Below the pieces are notes generated by a model, which did not search any database, was not told where the DNA came from, and saw nothing but the letters and a program-made list of their open reading frames with translations. Below, in pieces: positions 49,485 to 60,770 of a stretch of 64,000 nt of DNA; within the stretch, counting starts at the first letter, position 1; each line of letters opens with the position of its first letter. The stretch covers positions 2,778,452 to 2,842,451 of the forward strand of contig RPFO01000156.1 of the NCBI GenBank assembly GCA_009746045.1, given 5' to 3'. The translations under genes and the position numbers were made by a program. This stretch comes from Mesostigma viride. Its lineage: Eukaryota > Streptophyta > Mesostigmatophyceae > Mesostigmatales > Mesostigmataceae.

Positions 49485-51845
49485 TGATCTTCCTTTCTTT
49501 CTTTCTCTCCTTCCTTCCTTCCTTCCTCCCTCCCTTCCTTCCTTCCTTCCTTCCTTCCTCCCTCCCTTCCTTCCTTCCTTCCTTCCTTCCTTCCCTCCCT
49601 CCCTCCCTCCCTCCCTCCCTCCCTCCCTCCCTCCCTCCTCCTCCCTCCCTCCCTCCTCCCTCCCTCCCTCCCTCCCTCCTCCTCCCTCCTCCCTCCCTCC
49701 CTCCCTCCCTCCCTCCCTCCCTCCTCCCTCCTCCCTCCCTCCCTCCCTCCCTCCTCCCTCTCCCTCCCTCCTCCCTCCCTCCTCCCTCCTCCCTCCCTCC
49801 TCCCTCCCTCCTCCTCCCTCCTCCCTCCTCCCTCCCTCCCTCCTCCCTCCCTCCCTCCTCCCTCCCTCCCTCCCTCCTCCCTCCCTCCCTCCCTCCTCCC
49901 TCCCTCCCTCCCTCCCCTCCCTCCTCCCTCCCTCCCTCCTCCTCCTCCCTCCCTCCCTCCCTCCTCCTCCCTCCCTCCCTCCTCCCCTCCCTCCCTCCCT
50001 CCCTCCCTCCCTCCCTCCTCCTCCTCCTCCTCCTCCCTCCCTCCTCCCTCCCTCCCTCCCTCCTCCCTCCCTCCCTCCTCCTCCTCCCTCCCTCCCTCCT
50101 CCCTCCCTCCTCCTCCTCCTCCCTCCCTCCTCCCTCCCTCCTCTCCCTCCCTCCCTCCCTCCCTCCCTCCCTCCTCCCTCCCTCCTCCCTCCCTCCCTCC
50201 CTCCCTCCCTCCCTCTCCCCCTCCCTCCTCCCTCCCTCCCTCCCTCCCTCCTCCCTCCCTCCCTCCTCCCCCTCCTCCCTCCTCCCTCCCTCCTCCCTCC
50301 CTCCCTCCTCCCTCCTCCCTCCCTCCCTCCTCCTCCCTCCCTCCTCCTCCTCCTCCCTCCCTCCTCCCTCCCTCCTCCCTCCCTCCTCCCTCTCCTCCCT
50401 CCCTCCCTTCCCTCCTCCCTTCCTCCCTCCCTCCTCCTTTCCTTCTTCCTCCCTTCCTTCCTTCCTTCCTTCCTTCCTTCCTTCCTTCCTTCCTTCCTTC
50501 CTTCCTTCCTTCCTTCCTTCCTTCCTTCCTTCCTTCCTTCCTTCCTTCCTTCCTTCCTTCCTTCCTTCCTTCCTTCCTTCCTTCCTTCCTTCCTTCCTTC
50601 CTTCCTTCCTTCCTTCCTTCCTTCCTTCCTTCCTTCCTTCCTTCCTTCCTTCCTTCCTTCCTTCCTTCCTTCCTTCCTTCCTTCCTTCCTTCCTTCCTTC
50701 CTTCCTTCCTTCCTTCCTTCCTTCCTTCCTTCCTTCCTTCCTTCCTTCCTTCCTTCCTTCCTTCCTTCCTTCCTTCCTTCCTTCCTTCCTTCCTTCCTTC
50801 CTTCCTTCCTTCCTTCCTTCCTTCCTTCCTTCCTTCCTTCCTTCCTTCCTTCCTTCCTTCCTTCCTTCCTTCCTTCCTTCCTTCCTTCCTTCCTTCCTTC
50901 CTTCCTTCCTTCCTTCCTTCCTTCCTTCCTTCCTTCCTTCCTTCCTTCCTTCCTTCCTTCCTTCCTTCCTTCCTTCCTTCCTTCCTTCCTTCCTTCCTTC
51001 CTTCCTTCCTTCCTTCCTTCCTTCCTTCCTTCCTTCCTTCCTTCCTTCCTTCCTTCCTTCCTTCCTTCCTTCCTTCCTTCCTTCCTTCCTTCCTTCCTTC
51101 CTTCCTTCCTTCCTTCCTTTCCTTCCTTCCTTCCTTCCTTCCTTCCTTCCTTCCTTCCTTCCTTCCTTCCTTCCTTCCTTCCTTCCTTCCTTCCTTCCTT
51201 CCTTCCTTCCTTCCTTCCTTCCTTCCTTCCTTCCTTCCTTCCTTCCTTCCTTCCTTCCTTCCTTCCTTCCTTCCTTCCTTCCTTCCTTCCTTCCTTCCTT
51301 CCTTCCTTCCTTCCTTCCTTCCTTCCTTCCTTCCTTCCTTCCTTCCTTCCTTCCTTCCTTCCTTCCTTCCTTCCTTCCTTCCTTCCTTCCTTCCTTCCTT
51401 CCTTCCTTCCTTCCTTCCTTCCTTCCTTCCTTCCTTCCTTCCTTCCTTCCTTCCTTCCTTCCTTCCTTCCTTCCTTCCTTCCTTCCTTCCTTCCTTCCTT
51501 CCTTCCTTCCTTCCTTCCTTCCTTCCTTCCTTCCTTCCTTCCTTCCTTCCTTCCTTCCTTCCTTCCTTCCTTCCTTCCTTCCTTCCTTCCTTCCTTCCTT
51601 CCTTCCTTCCTTCCTTCCTTCCTTCCTTCCTTCCTTCCTTCCTTCCTTCCTTTCCTTCCTTCCTTCCTTCCTTCCTTCCTTCCTTCCTTCCTTCCTTCCT
51701 TCCTTCCTTCCTTCCTTCCTTCCTTCCTTCCTTCCTTCCTTCCTTCCTTCCTTCCTTCCTTCCTTCCTTCCTTCCTTCCTTCCTTCCTTCCTTCCTTCCT
51801 TCCTTCCTTCCTTCCTTCCTTCCTTCCTTCCTTCCTTCTTTTTTT
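49485..51845. repeat. 2.35-kb polypyrimidine tract, (CCCT)/(CCT) then (CCTT)n
   Basis: From 49485 to about 50450 the tract mixes cttt, cctt, ccct and cct units irregularly. From about 50454 to 51838 it is almost perfect CCTT, with single-base phase slips at about 51119 and 51650. One strand is entirely pyrimidine and lacks stop codons in several frames, so both strands show spurious very long open frames (PSFL and EGRK polymers). It starts about 180 bp after the LRR gene stop. Confidence 0.95.
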
Positions 51846-52310
51846 CTTTCATTAATTCATTAATTCATGCACTAGCTCATGCATTCATGCATGAATGCAT
51901 TCATTCATATGCAACTTTTCACTTTTTAATTCATTCATTTGTTCATCGGCATTCATCCGTTCGATCATTCATTTGATCCTCATGCGCGCTCCCGGCGTTG
52001 GGGAGCTGGAGAAGTGCTCACAATAATATAATTAATTCATCAACACGTATATCGACTGCTGCACGTCACCTGAGCATAAATCCTCAATATCCAGTCTATT
52101 TAAGCGCGGGTGTGCCCCTGAAAGCCCTCAGGCTCCGGGAGAGGCCTTTATATTCTCCCAAACCGGCAGCTCGATCCCGAATTACTTCCAAGACTATCTG
52201 TGGTCCCTGGACGATCGATGGCGGGGCAGCCTTATACTGCGTCCGCTATTAAAATTAAATTAAATTATAACATGCCTCCGTTGGGAGATCATGTAGCACA
52301 TATTCTGGAC
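51846..52310. mobile_element. decayed LINE tails and ATTCATTC run
   Basis: After an imperfect (ATTC)n stretch (51848-51975) come a terminal-hairpin-like word (ctcccggcgttggggag), the gcataaatcctca tail type (52072) and the word catgcctccgttgggagatc (52271). These are remnants of at least two retrotransposon 3' ends. Confidence 0.45.
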
Positions 52311-52319
52311 AGGATGGAT

Positions 52320-52960
52320 GAGTGGAGTGGAGGAAGCCGCGTATATAATCGAACTAAAGCTAACTCATGGGCCTGGTAGGTGAGGTAGAACTGCGTGGGT
52401 GCCACCGCCTTCCCCACTCACGGGACAAGGCGGCTCCCCCACCAGTCCTGCTCACCTTCCCCTCCCCTGAGGATAAGCAGCGGTTCCTCTCTCGTCGCAA
52501 GAGGTTGCACGACCTCACCTGGACGCTGGATGACGACCTGACCCCCGCTCAGCAACAGCAGCGACGCGACCTGTGGCCGGAATACCTCCGCCATAAGCAG
52601 GACCCCCAGAAGCCCAAGGTGTACTGGAGGGGCGGGGACCTGATGATCAACCACAAGATGTACGGACGCCCCCAGCGGGCTAGAATAGCAATAGCCCTAG
52701 CAATTGTAACCATTGGAGTCACTGCCGCTAAGGCAGCCATGCCTAGAATGTTCGCCTAGCTGTGCCAACATACCTAGTCACGTGCCGCCAACGCACGGTA
52801 CACAACCAGCCATAGCCTTAGCCTAGTCCTATAGTACAGCCATGCTACGCCCGTGCTATGGTCAGATTACTTGCCCACGCTATACTTGTTATGCCACGCT
52901 TATTACATGGGTCTTATTGCACCCACAGTTTGCCGGATCGTTAGCCTGTCCTTTTAGCTA
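52320..52960 (+). mobile_element. divergent ORF1-type LINE fragment
   Basis: Frame 52367-52759 encodes the ORF1 C-terminal region of a divergent subfamily: MGLVGEVELRGCHRLPHSR, LLTFPSPEDKQRFLSRRKRL, LDDDLTPAQQQQRRDLWPEY and KVYWRGGDLMINHKMY. The spacing matches the copies at 8190, 12013 and 24400 despite many substitutions. Confidence 0.65.
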
Positions 52961-52974
52961 GCGCGCCCGATTGC

Positions 52975-53140
52975 AGCTGTGGCATGCCTTCGGCATGAAG
53001 GAGACTGGGGGCCGTCTCTGCCCTTTCTCCTGTAGTGCACACACAGGGATTAAAAGCACTTCAGTGCTCCGTGACTCCCCAACGGGAGCACGTGTTTAAT
53101 TAATTAATTAATTAATTAATTAATTAATTAATTAATTAAC
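52975..53140 (+). mobile_element. LINE-like 3' tail, inverted partner of 1340-1475
   Basis: Contains ggcatgaaggagactggggg, the terminal hairpin ctccgtgactccccaacggg and a taat run of about 44 bp. Confidence 0.65.
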
Positions 53141-53580
53141 TCTATGTAAGCTATCGAGTCTAGAAAATCCTATCCACGCTACTCATCAAATGGCTACTCC
53201 TCTTGGGGGGAGGCGGCTTGCAGGCCCACAGGGGCTGGCGTGTGAGCCTTGACAATCTTCTTCCACCGCTTCTTGTCCTGCATGGCAGTCCAAAGAAGGG
53301 ATGGAGACGGGATGCGGTATTCAAACTGGGCTGGGACCACTAGGTCGGCCAGCAACATCTGGGTATAGGTCATGGCATGTTTTCCGTACCCTTTTAGGAA
53401 TGTTCTTGGGGCCAGGCCAGGTCAAAATATGCCGCCGGCCCTGGTTGGCCGATCGAGCCGCTGGGGACCGGCCAGACCAAGGGCGATGTTGACCTGGCTG
53501 GTGCGAGCAAGATGTCCTACAAATGCTATCCTACGCTGCATAATCTCGTCCGAAATACGAGGCATAGCGTGATACATAGC
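53141..53580 (-). mobile_element. LINE ORF2 C-terminal fragment
   Basis: On the minus strand 53560-53490 encodes a decayed RRIAFVGHLARTSQVNI block. 53290-53200 encodes the KKRWKKIVKAHTPAPVG block. Frameshifts occur between them. The fragment abuts the tail at 53140 in the opposite orientation. Confidence 0.55.
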
Positions 53581-53794
53581 GTACGTACCGTGATAGATAG
53601 CGTCCGCTATGCCTGTCCACTACTTCCTGTTGTATTGCACCCATGCATGTAGGTACATGCAGTCGGGCCTGCCCCCTGATGCTTGAGAGACCTCTGCATG
53701 TGTGGAGCTGCATATTATACCCCACTTCATGAGGCAGTGAGAGAAGCTAGGCCTGGTGCCAGCCCTCCCTCCTTGTAATTGTGTATCGCAGGGT

Positions 53795-54140
53795 ATCAAA
53801 GAGACAACCAGCGCAGGCCAGAAATCGGGAGAATCCGGACCATGGTAGCTCGAGCCTGCCGTTATCTTTTCCGCGTTTTCGAGTCGTTCAGGATGATGAA
53901 GATGAATGGTGATGGAAATGTGTATCCTTGTGCATTGAAATTATGGCTGGCTTACGTGTGGAGCGACTAGATGACCTAGACGGTGGGGCCGGAAACAGCA
54001 TGCTTGATCAGGGCGTGTGTTTCGAGCCTAACTGGCCGGGAGTGTCTAGTGGTGAGCACCATTGCTGCGATCGCTCTCCCACCATTTACGAGGAAATACC
54101 CGCAAATGGAAAACCACTGAAAAGGTCTAGCTAGTCAGTC
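53795..54140. repeat. interspersed repeat, ccagcgcaggccag family
   Basis: Partner of 45470-45835. Starts gagacaaccagcgcaggcca, ends near 54135, and is directly followed by the 3' flank of the RT relic on the minus strand. Confidence 0.6.
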
Positions 54141-54353
54141 ATCACGTTAGCCATGCCATGATTCCAAACGTCCAAGAAACTGCACACGGTGCAAAGGCAA
54201 AAAGCCGGAGGACAGCACTTTCAAATGTGCGGCGGGAACCAAAAGCCCACGGATGCCAGAAAACATCGTGTTGCGGCAGCGACGCGACGATGTGGACAAC
54301 GAATCCAGTGCCAAGCTCGGAACGGCCGCAAAGGAGATCTGGCATCACAGGGT

Positions 54354-55620
54354 TCAGATGTGCGGAGATACTATGCGATCCAGCCGGTCCACGACCTGTT
54401 TGTAGAGCTTGTGCCAAGGGGCAGCACCGAACAGATGTGGGTGACGTTGCAAAAAACATCGGACTTGACGGAGCATAATGGCTCGGTCATAGTCTTTGAC
54501 CAATAAACGCTGCAAGAGTTCAACAAGAGTTGTGATGAAATCAACACGATAAGAACAAAGACGGGAAAAACGATGTAACTGAGAAAGAACAACACCATAT
54601 TTTGCTGTGTGGGAAAGGAGACTGTGAATATCGGGGTAACGAATAAAAGGAATTTGCTGGTATTTAGGATCCTTGCGCTTATCATAGACAGCCGTACGCC
54701 AGCCCTTCTTGTTATGGGTAATGTTAAGATCGAGGTAATTGCAATGAGTATCCTCCGACGTGAGCTTTAATGTGAGGGACGCTTGCGGGTAGATGCCAGG
54801 CAGACCAGCGGTGATATACAAATGGGTTGCGAAATCAGGGTTGTCGAAAGCGATGACATCATCAATGTATCGACATGTATGGATAAAACGCCTGATGAGA
54901 ACATCATCGTTTGAGGCAATGAGATTCTCCATGAATGCAAGCTCATAAGTGTATAGATAGAGGTTTGCAAGGAGCCCGGCACAGTTAGTGCCCATAGGGA
55001 TGCCGATAGCTTGTTGGTATACATCGCCCGCAAAACAGATGAAGGTGTTATCAACAAGATAAGAGATCCAATGAACAAGGTCAGCCTTCGTGATAATATA
55101 ATTATAACCATCCCGCACGATAGCACCTGCCGCGATCCCTGAGAGCCACGTTGCCGTGGGCGTGGTCTGAGAAACACGCACGTGCAGGTGGTTGCGCCCG
55201 TGCCGGTGAGGCCTACGTGCATACAGACGAGTAAGGAGGCTATCTAAACGAGCTTTCAAATCGTGCAAATCTAGTGTGGTATATAGAGTGGTGAAATCAT
55301 AGGTGGCTATGGGCATAGGTATACGTTTCTCTGCTGCTGTCTTAGAACGGCTAAGGGCGGCAAGGCGTAGGCGTACTCAGTTGGGCTGAGTCTATGACGA
55401 TCCAACTACCAGCGCATTCATACCCGGCATTCGACAGCACCTCCACCCATAATGCATTGGCTTCGGGGAGAAGAGCATTCAAAGCATGGCAGATGAGTTT
55501 CGAGAGAGGCATCAGTGGGGCTGAATGCGACGCAGCAATGGTGCGCAAAGCAACAGGAGTTTTGTGCAGCTTAAGAGTGAGATACAGATATGGGAACGTA
55601 GTGGTGGTGGCGCGTCGCTG
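54354..55620 (-). pseudogene. Penelope-like reverse transcriptase, broken
   Basis: Minus-strand 55316 to 54354 is an open frame of 320 residues. Motifs in order are TYDFTTLYTTL (first catalytic Asp block), FAGDVYQQAIGIPMGTNCAG then LLANLYLYTYE, CRYIDDVIAFDN (YIDD catalytic pair), LTSEDTHCNYLDL and PFIRYPDIHSLLS. The GIPMG-x-N-x(3)-LLANLYL pattern and YIDD are typical of Penelope-like elements. Upstream, 55548 to 55351 continues the protein (LSKLICHALNALLPEANALW) in another frame, showing a break near 55330. No GIY-YIG endonuclease is seen after the RT, which ends VDRLDRIVSPHI. It is either truncated or an endonuclease-lacking type. Confidence 0.65.
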
Positions 55621-57460
55621 CCGCTTAAGGAATGCCCGAGCAAAAATGTTTTGGCTGTGCAGGGTATAATTGAAGTTTCCTTTATAATTGGTAAACCGGC
55701 ATGCGCAGTCTACGTGCTTTCAATTAATTAATTAATTATTACGTCAATGTAGTTACGTACATGCACCCTTTTAATAATTAAGGACACCACCTTCCAGTCG
55801 GTGGGGGCTCTGTTGTTAATTCACTCACGGTCCTAACCCCTAAATGGGCGGAAATGCTGCCGATAAATCGGCAGTAACTCACCTATTTTGTAAACCAGCC
55901 CCTGTACAACCTAGCAAGATCCAATGGCTGTCCTTGGGGGGCAAGCATGTCCATGAGTTGCCCTAAGCCATGATATATCACAACCTCACATATATTCATC
56001 GTAGGCCATGTATAACTGCCGTCAAAGTCAGGGGGGTCAAGACGAGCGTTTTCATTTTTGGTAGAATGTGCATTTTGAATTATGTTGTAAGAGCTAGGCA
56101 CCTACCACTTCAGGGATGATAAACAATTAGTTGCTGAACAGTTTGAGCCATTGGGGTCATCATTTGGGTGGGTATACCAGCAGTTACACCCAGTACAGCC
56201 CATAGGGGTACCGTTGGTAAAAAGCAACCAAGGGGGTAGGAGTGGGCATACTACCTACTAATACCTACTAATATGGCCACCAACCATGCCAAACAATACA
56301 TTTCCCTTCCACAATGATGGGGAAACATAACTGCATCATCACACTGCCCTTACCTGGCACCTATGTGCAGGTGCCACCTTGTCCATGCACGTAGGTAACG
56401 TGGTACGGATACCCTACGCAAGGCATGCATTCTAGGAGGCAGCCACCAACAAACTAGTGATTTTAAGCCTATTTCAGCCTGCCCTAGCAAGGATAAACTA
56501 GGCCTAAGCTGCTATAGCTTTCCAGGTGATGGCCAGCACACCTGGTGGCACATGCTGACAATGGGAAGCTTCTACTCACCGGTTACATGCTTGATGATGC
56601 CACAGAGACCAGCCAACTGCCTCACACTCATGCAATATGTGTGTGGGAAATGTATAACAAACATATATGGAGGTATTCAAACCCATACAGCCTCTAAAAC
56701 TTATCACCATCACCCTGTGGCAGGTCAACTGACTGAGGGAAGCATCTAAGAAGGGTGTTTTAGAAAGGGGCCAGGCCAGGGTCAAGAAAGAGCATGAATA
56801 ATGCAAAAAGAATGTGCTACACAAGCTAGAACGTATATATAAACGTCAAACATCGATAGGAAAACGATGCTTAAGCTTTACCAGGCATGGATGGCGTTAC
56901 CTTGGCCCAGGCGGTGGCCGCAAAATGGCGCATTTCGGCACACAAAAGTTGTGCAGCATGGTCGCTGGATTCGGCGATTTCTGGCCACCCTTGCACGTTT
57001 ACGACTACTATGTATCATAAAAAGTAAAAATAAACCGATATATCCTTTAAAATACGCCGGAAAGGTATTGCTGTCAACGTTTCTATCGTCCGGCCTGATC
57101 GCAGTTTTTTCCAGCAAGAACGCTGCCGACACCTATCAAATGGCATTCCCGCGAACCAAAATTTGGCCTGTATGATCTTTAGCACGTATAAAATCAATAT
57201 CCTAAGTTTGGCCAGAAAATTCGAACGCAAACGTAAATGCCATGCGTGGGCGCAAGCCGCCATGGCCAGGTCGTCGTTTTCCGGAATGCACGTTGTACGT
57301 GAAAAAGTACCCTGACCCCTTGTACTTTGACGGTCTGGAACACCTGTTAAACTTGGTCAAAATATAGCAAACCCTAGTATCATGTTCTGGAGAAACTTAT
57401 AAACTTTCATTCTTCTCAGCTAAACGTTTCCTAATTCCCAATAGTATTCTCGCAAACTGG
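55621..57460. other. spacer, no gene recognised
   Basis: Short open frames only. The word gctgccgataaatcggcagt (55857) has a counterpart at 57475 (ggtgccgacaaatcggctgt), hinting at another repeat family. A TATATATAA word at 56836 precedes an open frame (56867-57175) that I do not recognise. Confidence 0.35.
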
Positions 57461-57529
57461 TCCCCCGAGTAGGTGCCGACAAATCGGCTGTAAGTCACTT
57501 TTTGGCGGAAAATCGGCAGCAAGACCATT

Positions 57530-57725
57530 TAGGGGCTAAATTTAGGACTTTGTCCTAAATTGTCCTAGAGGTCACTATAACCGAGGTACCGGGTAGGGGG
57601 GGTCACTATATGGTCCGTACCCCATGTCCACCGTACCCGGTATGATGTACCCGACCCGTGGTACCGGCACATGGTACCCGGATTCCGTACCCGGGTACCG
57701 GGTATAATGGCGGGAAAGTAGGTAC
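57530..57725. repeat. cluster of GGTACC/GTACCGGG words
   Basis: About eleven GTACC or GGTAC words in 140 bp (57585-57725), in both orientations, creating overlapping short palindromes such as cccgggtaccggg. It is preceded by an imperfect palindrome around tttaggactttgtcctaaa. Confidence 0.6.
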
Positions 57726-59440
57726 CTCGACCAAAAATATAACCGATTTTGGAGCGAAAAAGTGGGTGCGGGAATGAAGTGAGGTGGATATGGCGACCTG
57801 ACAATCGTGGCCGGCGTTTTCACGTGCGTTTATCATTTCGGGCGCCCAGTAGCAAAAACGAAAGGTTGTTAGTTATGCTTAAAGGCTGTGAATATTTTCT
57901 GCGCAAGTTTTTATGTGTAGCGCTGTATCACAGCGGCACAACACAAATGGGTCGCAGATCGCCTGCTCGCGGAGGGTCGATTTTGGCACAAACATGTTAG
58001 TGTATTAGCAATGGTGGTGCGAATCAAGCCAGGAAATTTTTTTGGACGATTTTTATTTTAGTCTGGAGTTTAGAAACGGAGTATTTGACATGGGAGCGCC
58101 TGGGCCGTGATATTCTTGCCCGATTTCCATTGTCGACCATGTTTTAGGGACGTTCAGGCTGGGCAGCGAGCGCACCTTATAGGTCTTCACTTTCGGTATT
58201 TCTTGGACCTAGAACGCAGCACAAGCGTGGTTCATATCATTGTCGAACCGGTTGGCCAGCTTTGGTGCGCTCAGCTCTCGGAAAGCTGACCTCGCTGCGG
58301 ATTTCAGCGACGTTTTTGCAACCATCTGGAATGAGGCGACGTAAGTAGCAGGTAAGTGCCGGGTTGTCCTAGATCATGAGTGTAACTGGCAACGCTGTCG
58401 TGGTGTTTTGAGTCAGCCAGCTATGCCTAAAAAGAGGGGACGCTCTCTGTGCACATAACTGTCACACATAGTTGGTTTACGTCATACAATTTTTTACGTC
58501 TCTATCTTCGTCGTCCGCTGCAGCTAAAACACACATGCGTAAGAGCAGTTTTACTCATGTGTTAGTTATAAACCATTGTCCTATGGCCTGCAGTCGTTCA
58601 GGGTGTTCTCAGACAGTATATACAGTATGGTTTACGTGTTACATGCACGCTGAATTCGCTCACAAAGCGTTGCATGTTAGCACAACGTTGTTTTGTAACT
58701 TGATTTGGCTGCATTCATGTGTTAGTTGCAATGCAAATGCAATGTTTTTTCATCGCTGGGTGGTGGCCAGCATGTCCGTGATGTCAAAGAAGGTTTGGCA
58801 TATGCTTAGAGAAAGTTTACCGCAAGGGGTGGGCCATGTTCAAGCCGGGCAACCTCAGCAACCATGCAACCCTATATTGCAATACCTGCACCATCTGTGA
58901 CACCGTTAATCACGCGTATATATAGAGGCAGCCACAGCAGGGTATGGCCTTGTTATACGCTGCCCCGCCATCCCAAGGCCTCGTAGGGTCCCCTAGCGCT
59001 TGTAAGATGCTCAAGGGACCGTGTGGATAGCATGGTCATGCGTTGACAATAATTGGTCCTAATGGTCCTAAAACCCACATTTTGGCCAAATTCGCGCTTT
59101 GAGGTCTGGCAGGTGGCAGGGCCCATTCATGCACTAAATGTAATTATTTGACCCCAGGTTTTTGATGCCAACTAAAAAAGTGTGTTATCTGTCATGGGAA
59201 CGAATGCCAGGGTCAGATTTTAATGTTTGCATGTATATATTTTAATTCAAAGTGGTCCTAAATTTAGGACTTTTTCTGGGAAGATTAACACTGTGTGTGA
59301 CTGGAACTTCGGCGTGCATAGCTAGCGATTCGGGCCGTGGTGGTGCACCTGCAACGTACCTGTAAATAGGAACTAGAGAGCTATGTACATCCATCCACCC
59401 CATCCCATATTCAGCTCCCTGAGGACTTACTCATGTGACG
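57726..59440. other. spacer, no gene recognised
   Basis: One 142-codon open frame (58472-58900) without recognisable features. The word gtcctaaatttaggac at about 59250 is related to the palindrome at 57540 and could mark the other end of an element, but no inverted termini could be confirmed. Confidence 0.35.
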
Positions 59441-59459
59441 CAGTTACGTGTTAATTAAT

Positions 59460-59490
<31 letters not shown>

Positions 59491-60770
59491 TTAATAGACA
59501 CGTGACTGCGTCACGTGAGCATAAGTCCTCAGTGGGAGGGGAACATGGCCGGGATGGAATGGATGGTGCATGTACTCTATCGTAGCGCCCCTCTATCTCC
59601 TAGACGGCTCTCGTGTCCAGTATCGGGACTGCGTTAAGCTGCTAGGCAGCCTGCTCCCCAGCTGCGATCGAGGTCGATGTGGACCATCGCATCTCCCTCG
59701 CCTGGCACGCTTTACGCCACTACCGGGCCCTGTGGCGCAAGCCCCTGGGCAAGATCGAGAAACAGGACCTGTTCAAGGTCCTCGTCCTTCCTGTTCTCAC
59801 GTATGGGGCCGAGACGTGGACCCTCACCGCCGACCTGGCCCGCAAGCTGGACGGCGCGGTCACCAGCATGCTGCGTTCCATTTTCACAGTAGGATATGCT
59901 GCTCACGTCCGCAATGAGGACCTGTACCAGGGCATGCCCTATATCACCAGCAACATTAAGCAACGACGCCTGCAGCTAGTAGGGCACCTAGCTCGCACCA
60001 ACCAGGTAGACACCTCACGTGGCCCCCCCGCAGGACTGCGACCAGCCCAGCCTGGCCGGCACCTCCTGACGTGGGCTGGGCCCAGTGATGTTAGACGCCG
60101 CAAGGCCCGCACCTTCAAAGAACAGCTAGTAGAGGACATGGGGGGCCTAGGCCTCTCCGTGATTTGGAAGAAGATGATGGACAAGGCCAAGTGGGCCCAG
60201 GTCATAGAGGACAACGAGCCCCCCCCAGTGGGGAAGCACCCGCGTGTGCAATCCCGTGGGAGGCACGCCACTGATAGCTCCCCTAGGGCAGCGTGCGGCT
60301 GCCTCGATAGATGTTGTAGTTAGCATGCTGTTAGATAGATGTAGTATATTCTGATCAGACACTCCGCAAAGGTGAAAACCTTTGCGTTCAGTGCCGGGCC
60401 GCGGAAAACGCGGAAAACGCGATCTACAAATGAATCCGACCTGAATCGAACTGGGGACCTCTCGCACCAAATTTTGCTGACAATAGGACGGACGTCTCCG
60501 GTTACCATGGCATCGCCAACTTACACCTACAGTCATCCGCAAAATTTCTCCTGTCCGGGGAGTGATGCAAGCCTTTCGGATTTGGTACTAGATAAATCAC
60601 TCGAGATCTGTGTGTAGGAGTATATAGCCGTGTGTAGTATATAGCCGATGTAGATAGATTAGACCGGTAGGACTGTTTGCACCCATCCATCCATCCATCG
60701 GGGTTAATGCTCCGTGACTCCCCAACGGGAGCACGAGTCTAATTAATTAATTAATTAATTAATGTAAGCT
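59441..60770 (+). mobile_element. LINE ORF2 C-terminal fragment with interrupted 3' UTR
   Basis: After a (TAAG)n run (59460-59490) and a tail piece (59490-59560), frame 59679-60323 encodes the ORF2 C-terminal half: MDHRISLAWHALRHYRALWR, VLPVLTYGAETWTL, RRLQLVGHLARTNQ and VIWKKMMDKAKWAQ. It is close to 25270-25860. The 3' UTR is split at 60350 by a 283-bp repeat, resumes at 60643, and ends in a CCAT run, the terminal hairpin (60712-60735) and a taat tail. Confidence 0.75.
60350..60632. mobile_element. monomeric copy of the 285-bp structured repeat
   Basis: Matches the units at 26581 and 26975 from tctgatcagacactccgc to gtgtgtaggagta, then differs in its last ~15 bases. It is flanked by the 10-bp direct repeat tgtagtatat (60340-60349 and 60633-60642). 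The uninterrupted LINE 3' UTR at 10985-11050 and 23190-23250 shows the empty site. Confidence 0.8.

Noticed and set aside
49433..51976. 847- and 791-residue open frames (PSFL and EGRK polymers)
   Set aside because: Artefact of a polypyrimidine microsatellite lacking stop codons.
58472..58900. 142-residue open frame on the plus strand
   Set aside because: Composition is unlike the other genes and there is no motif or neighbouring exon.
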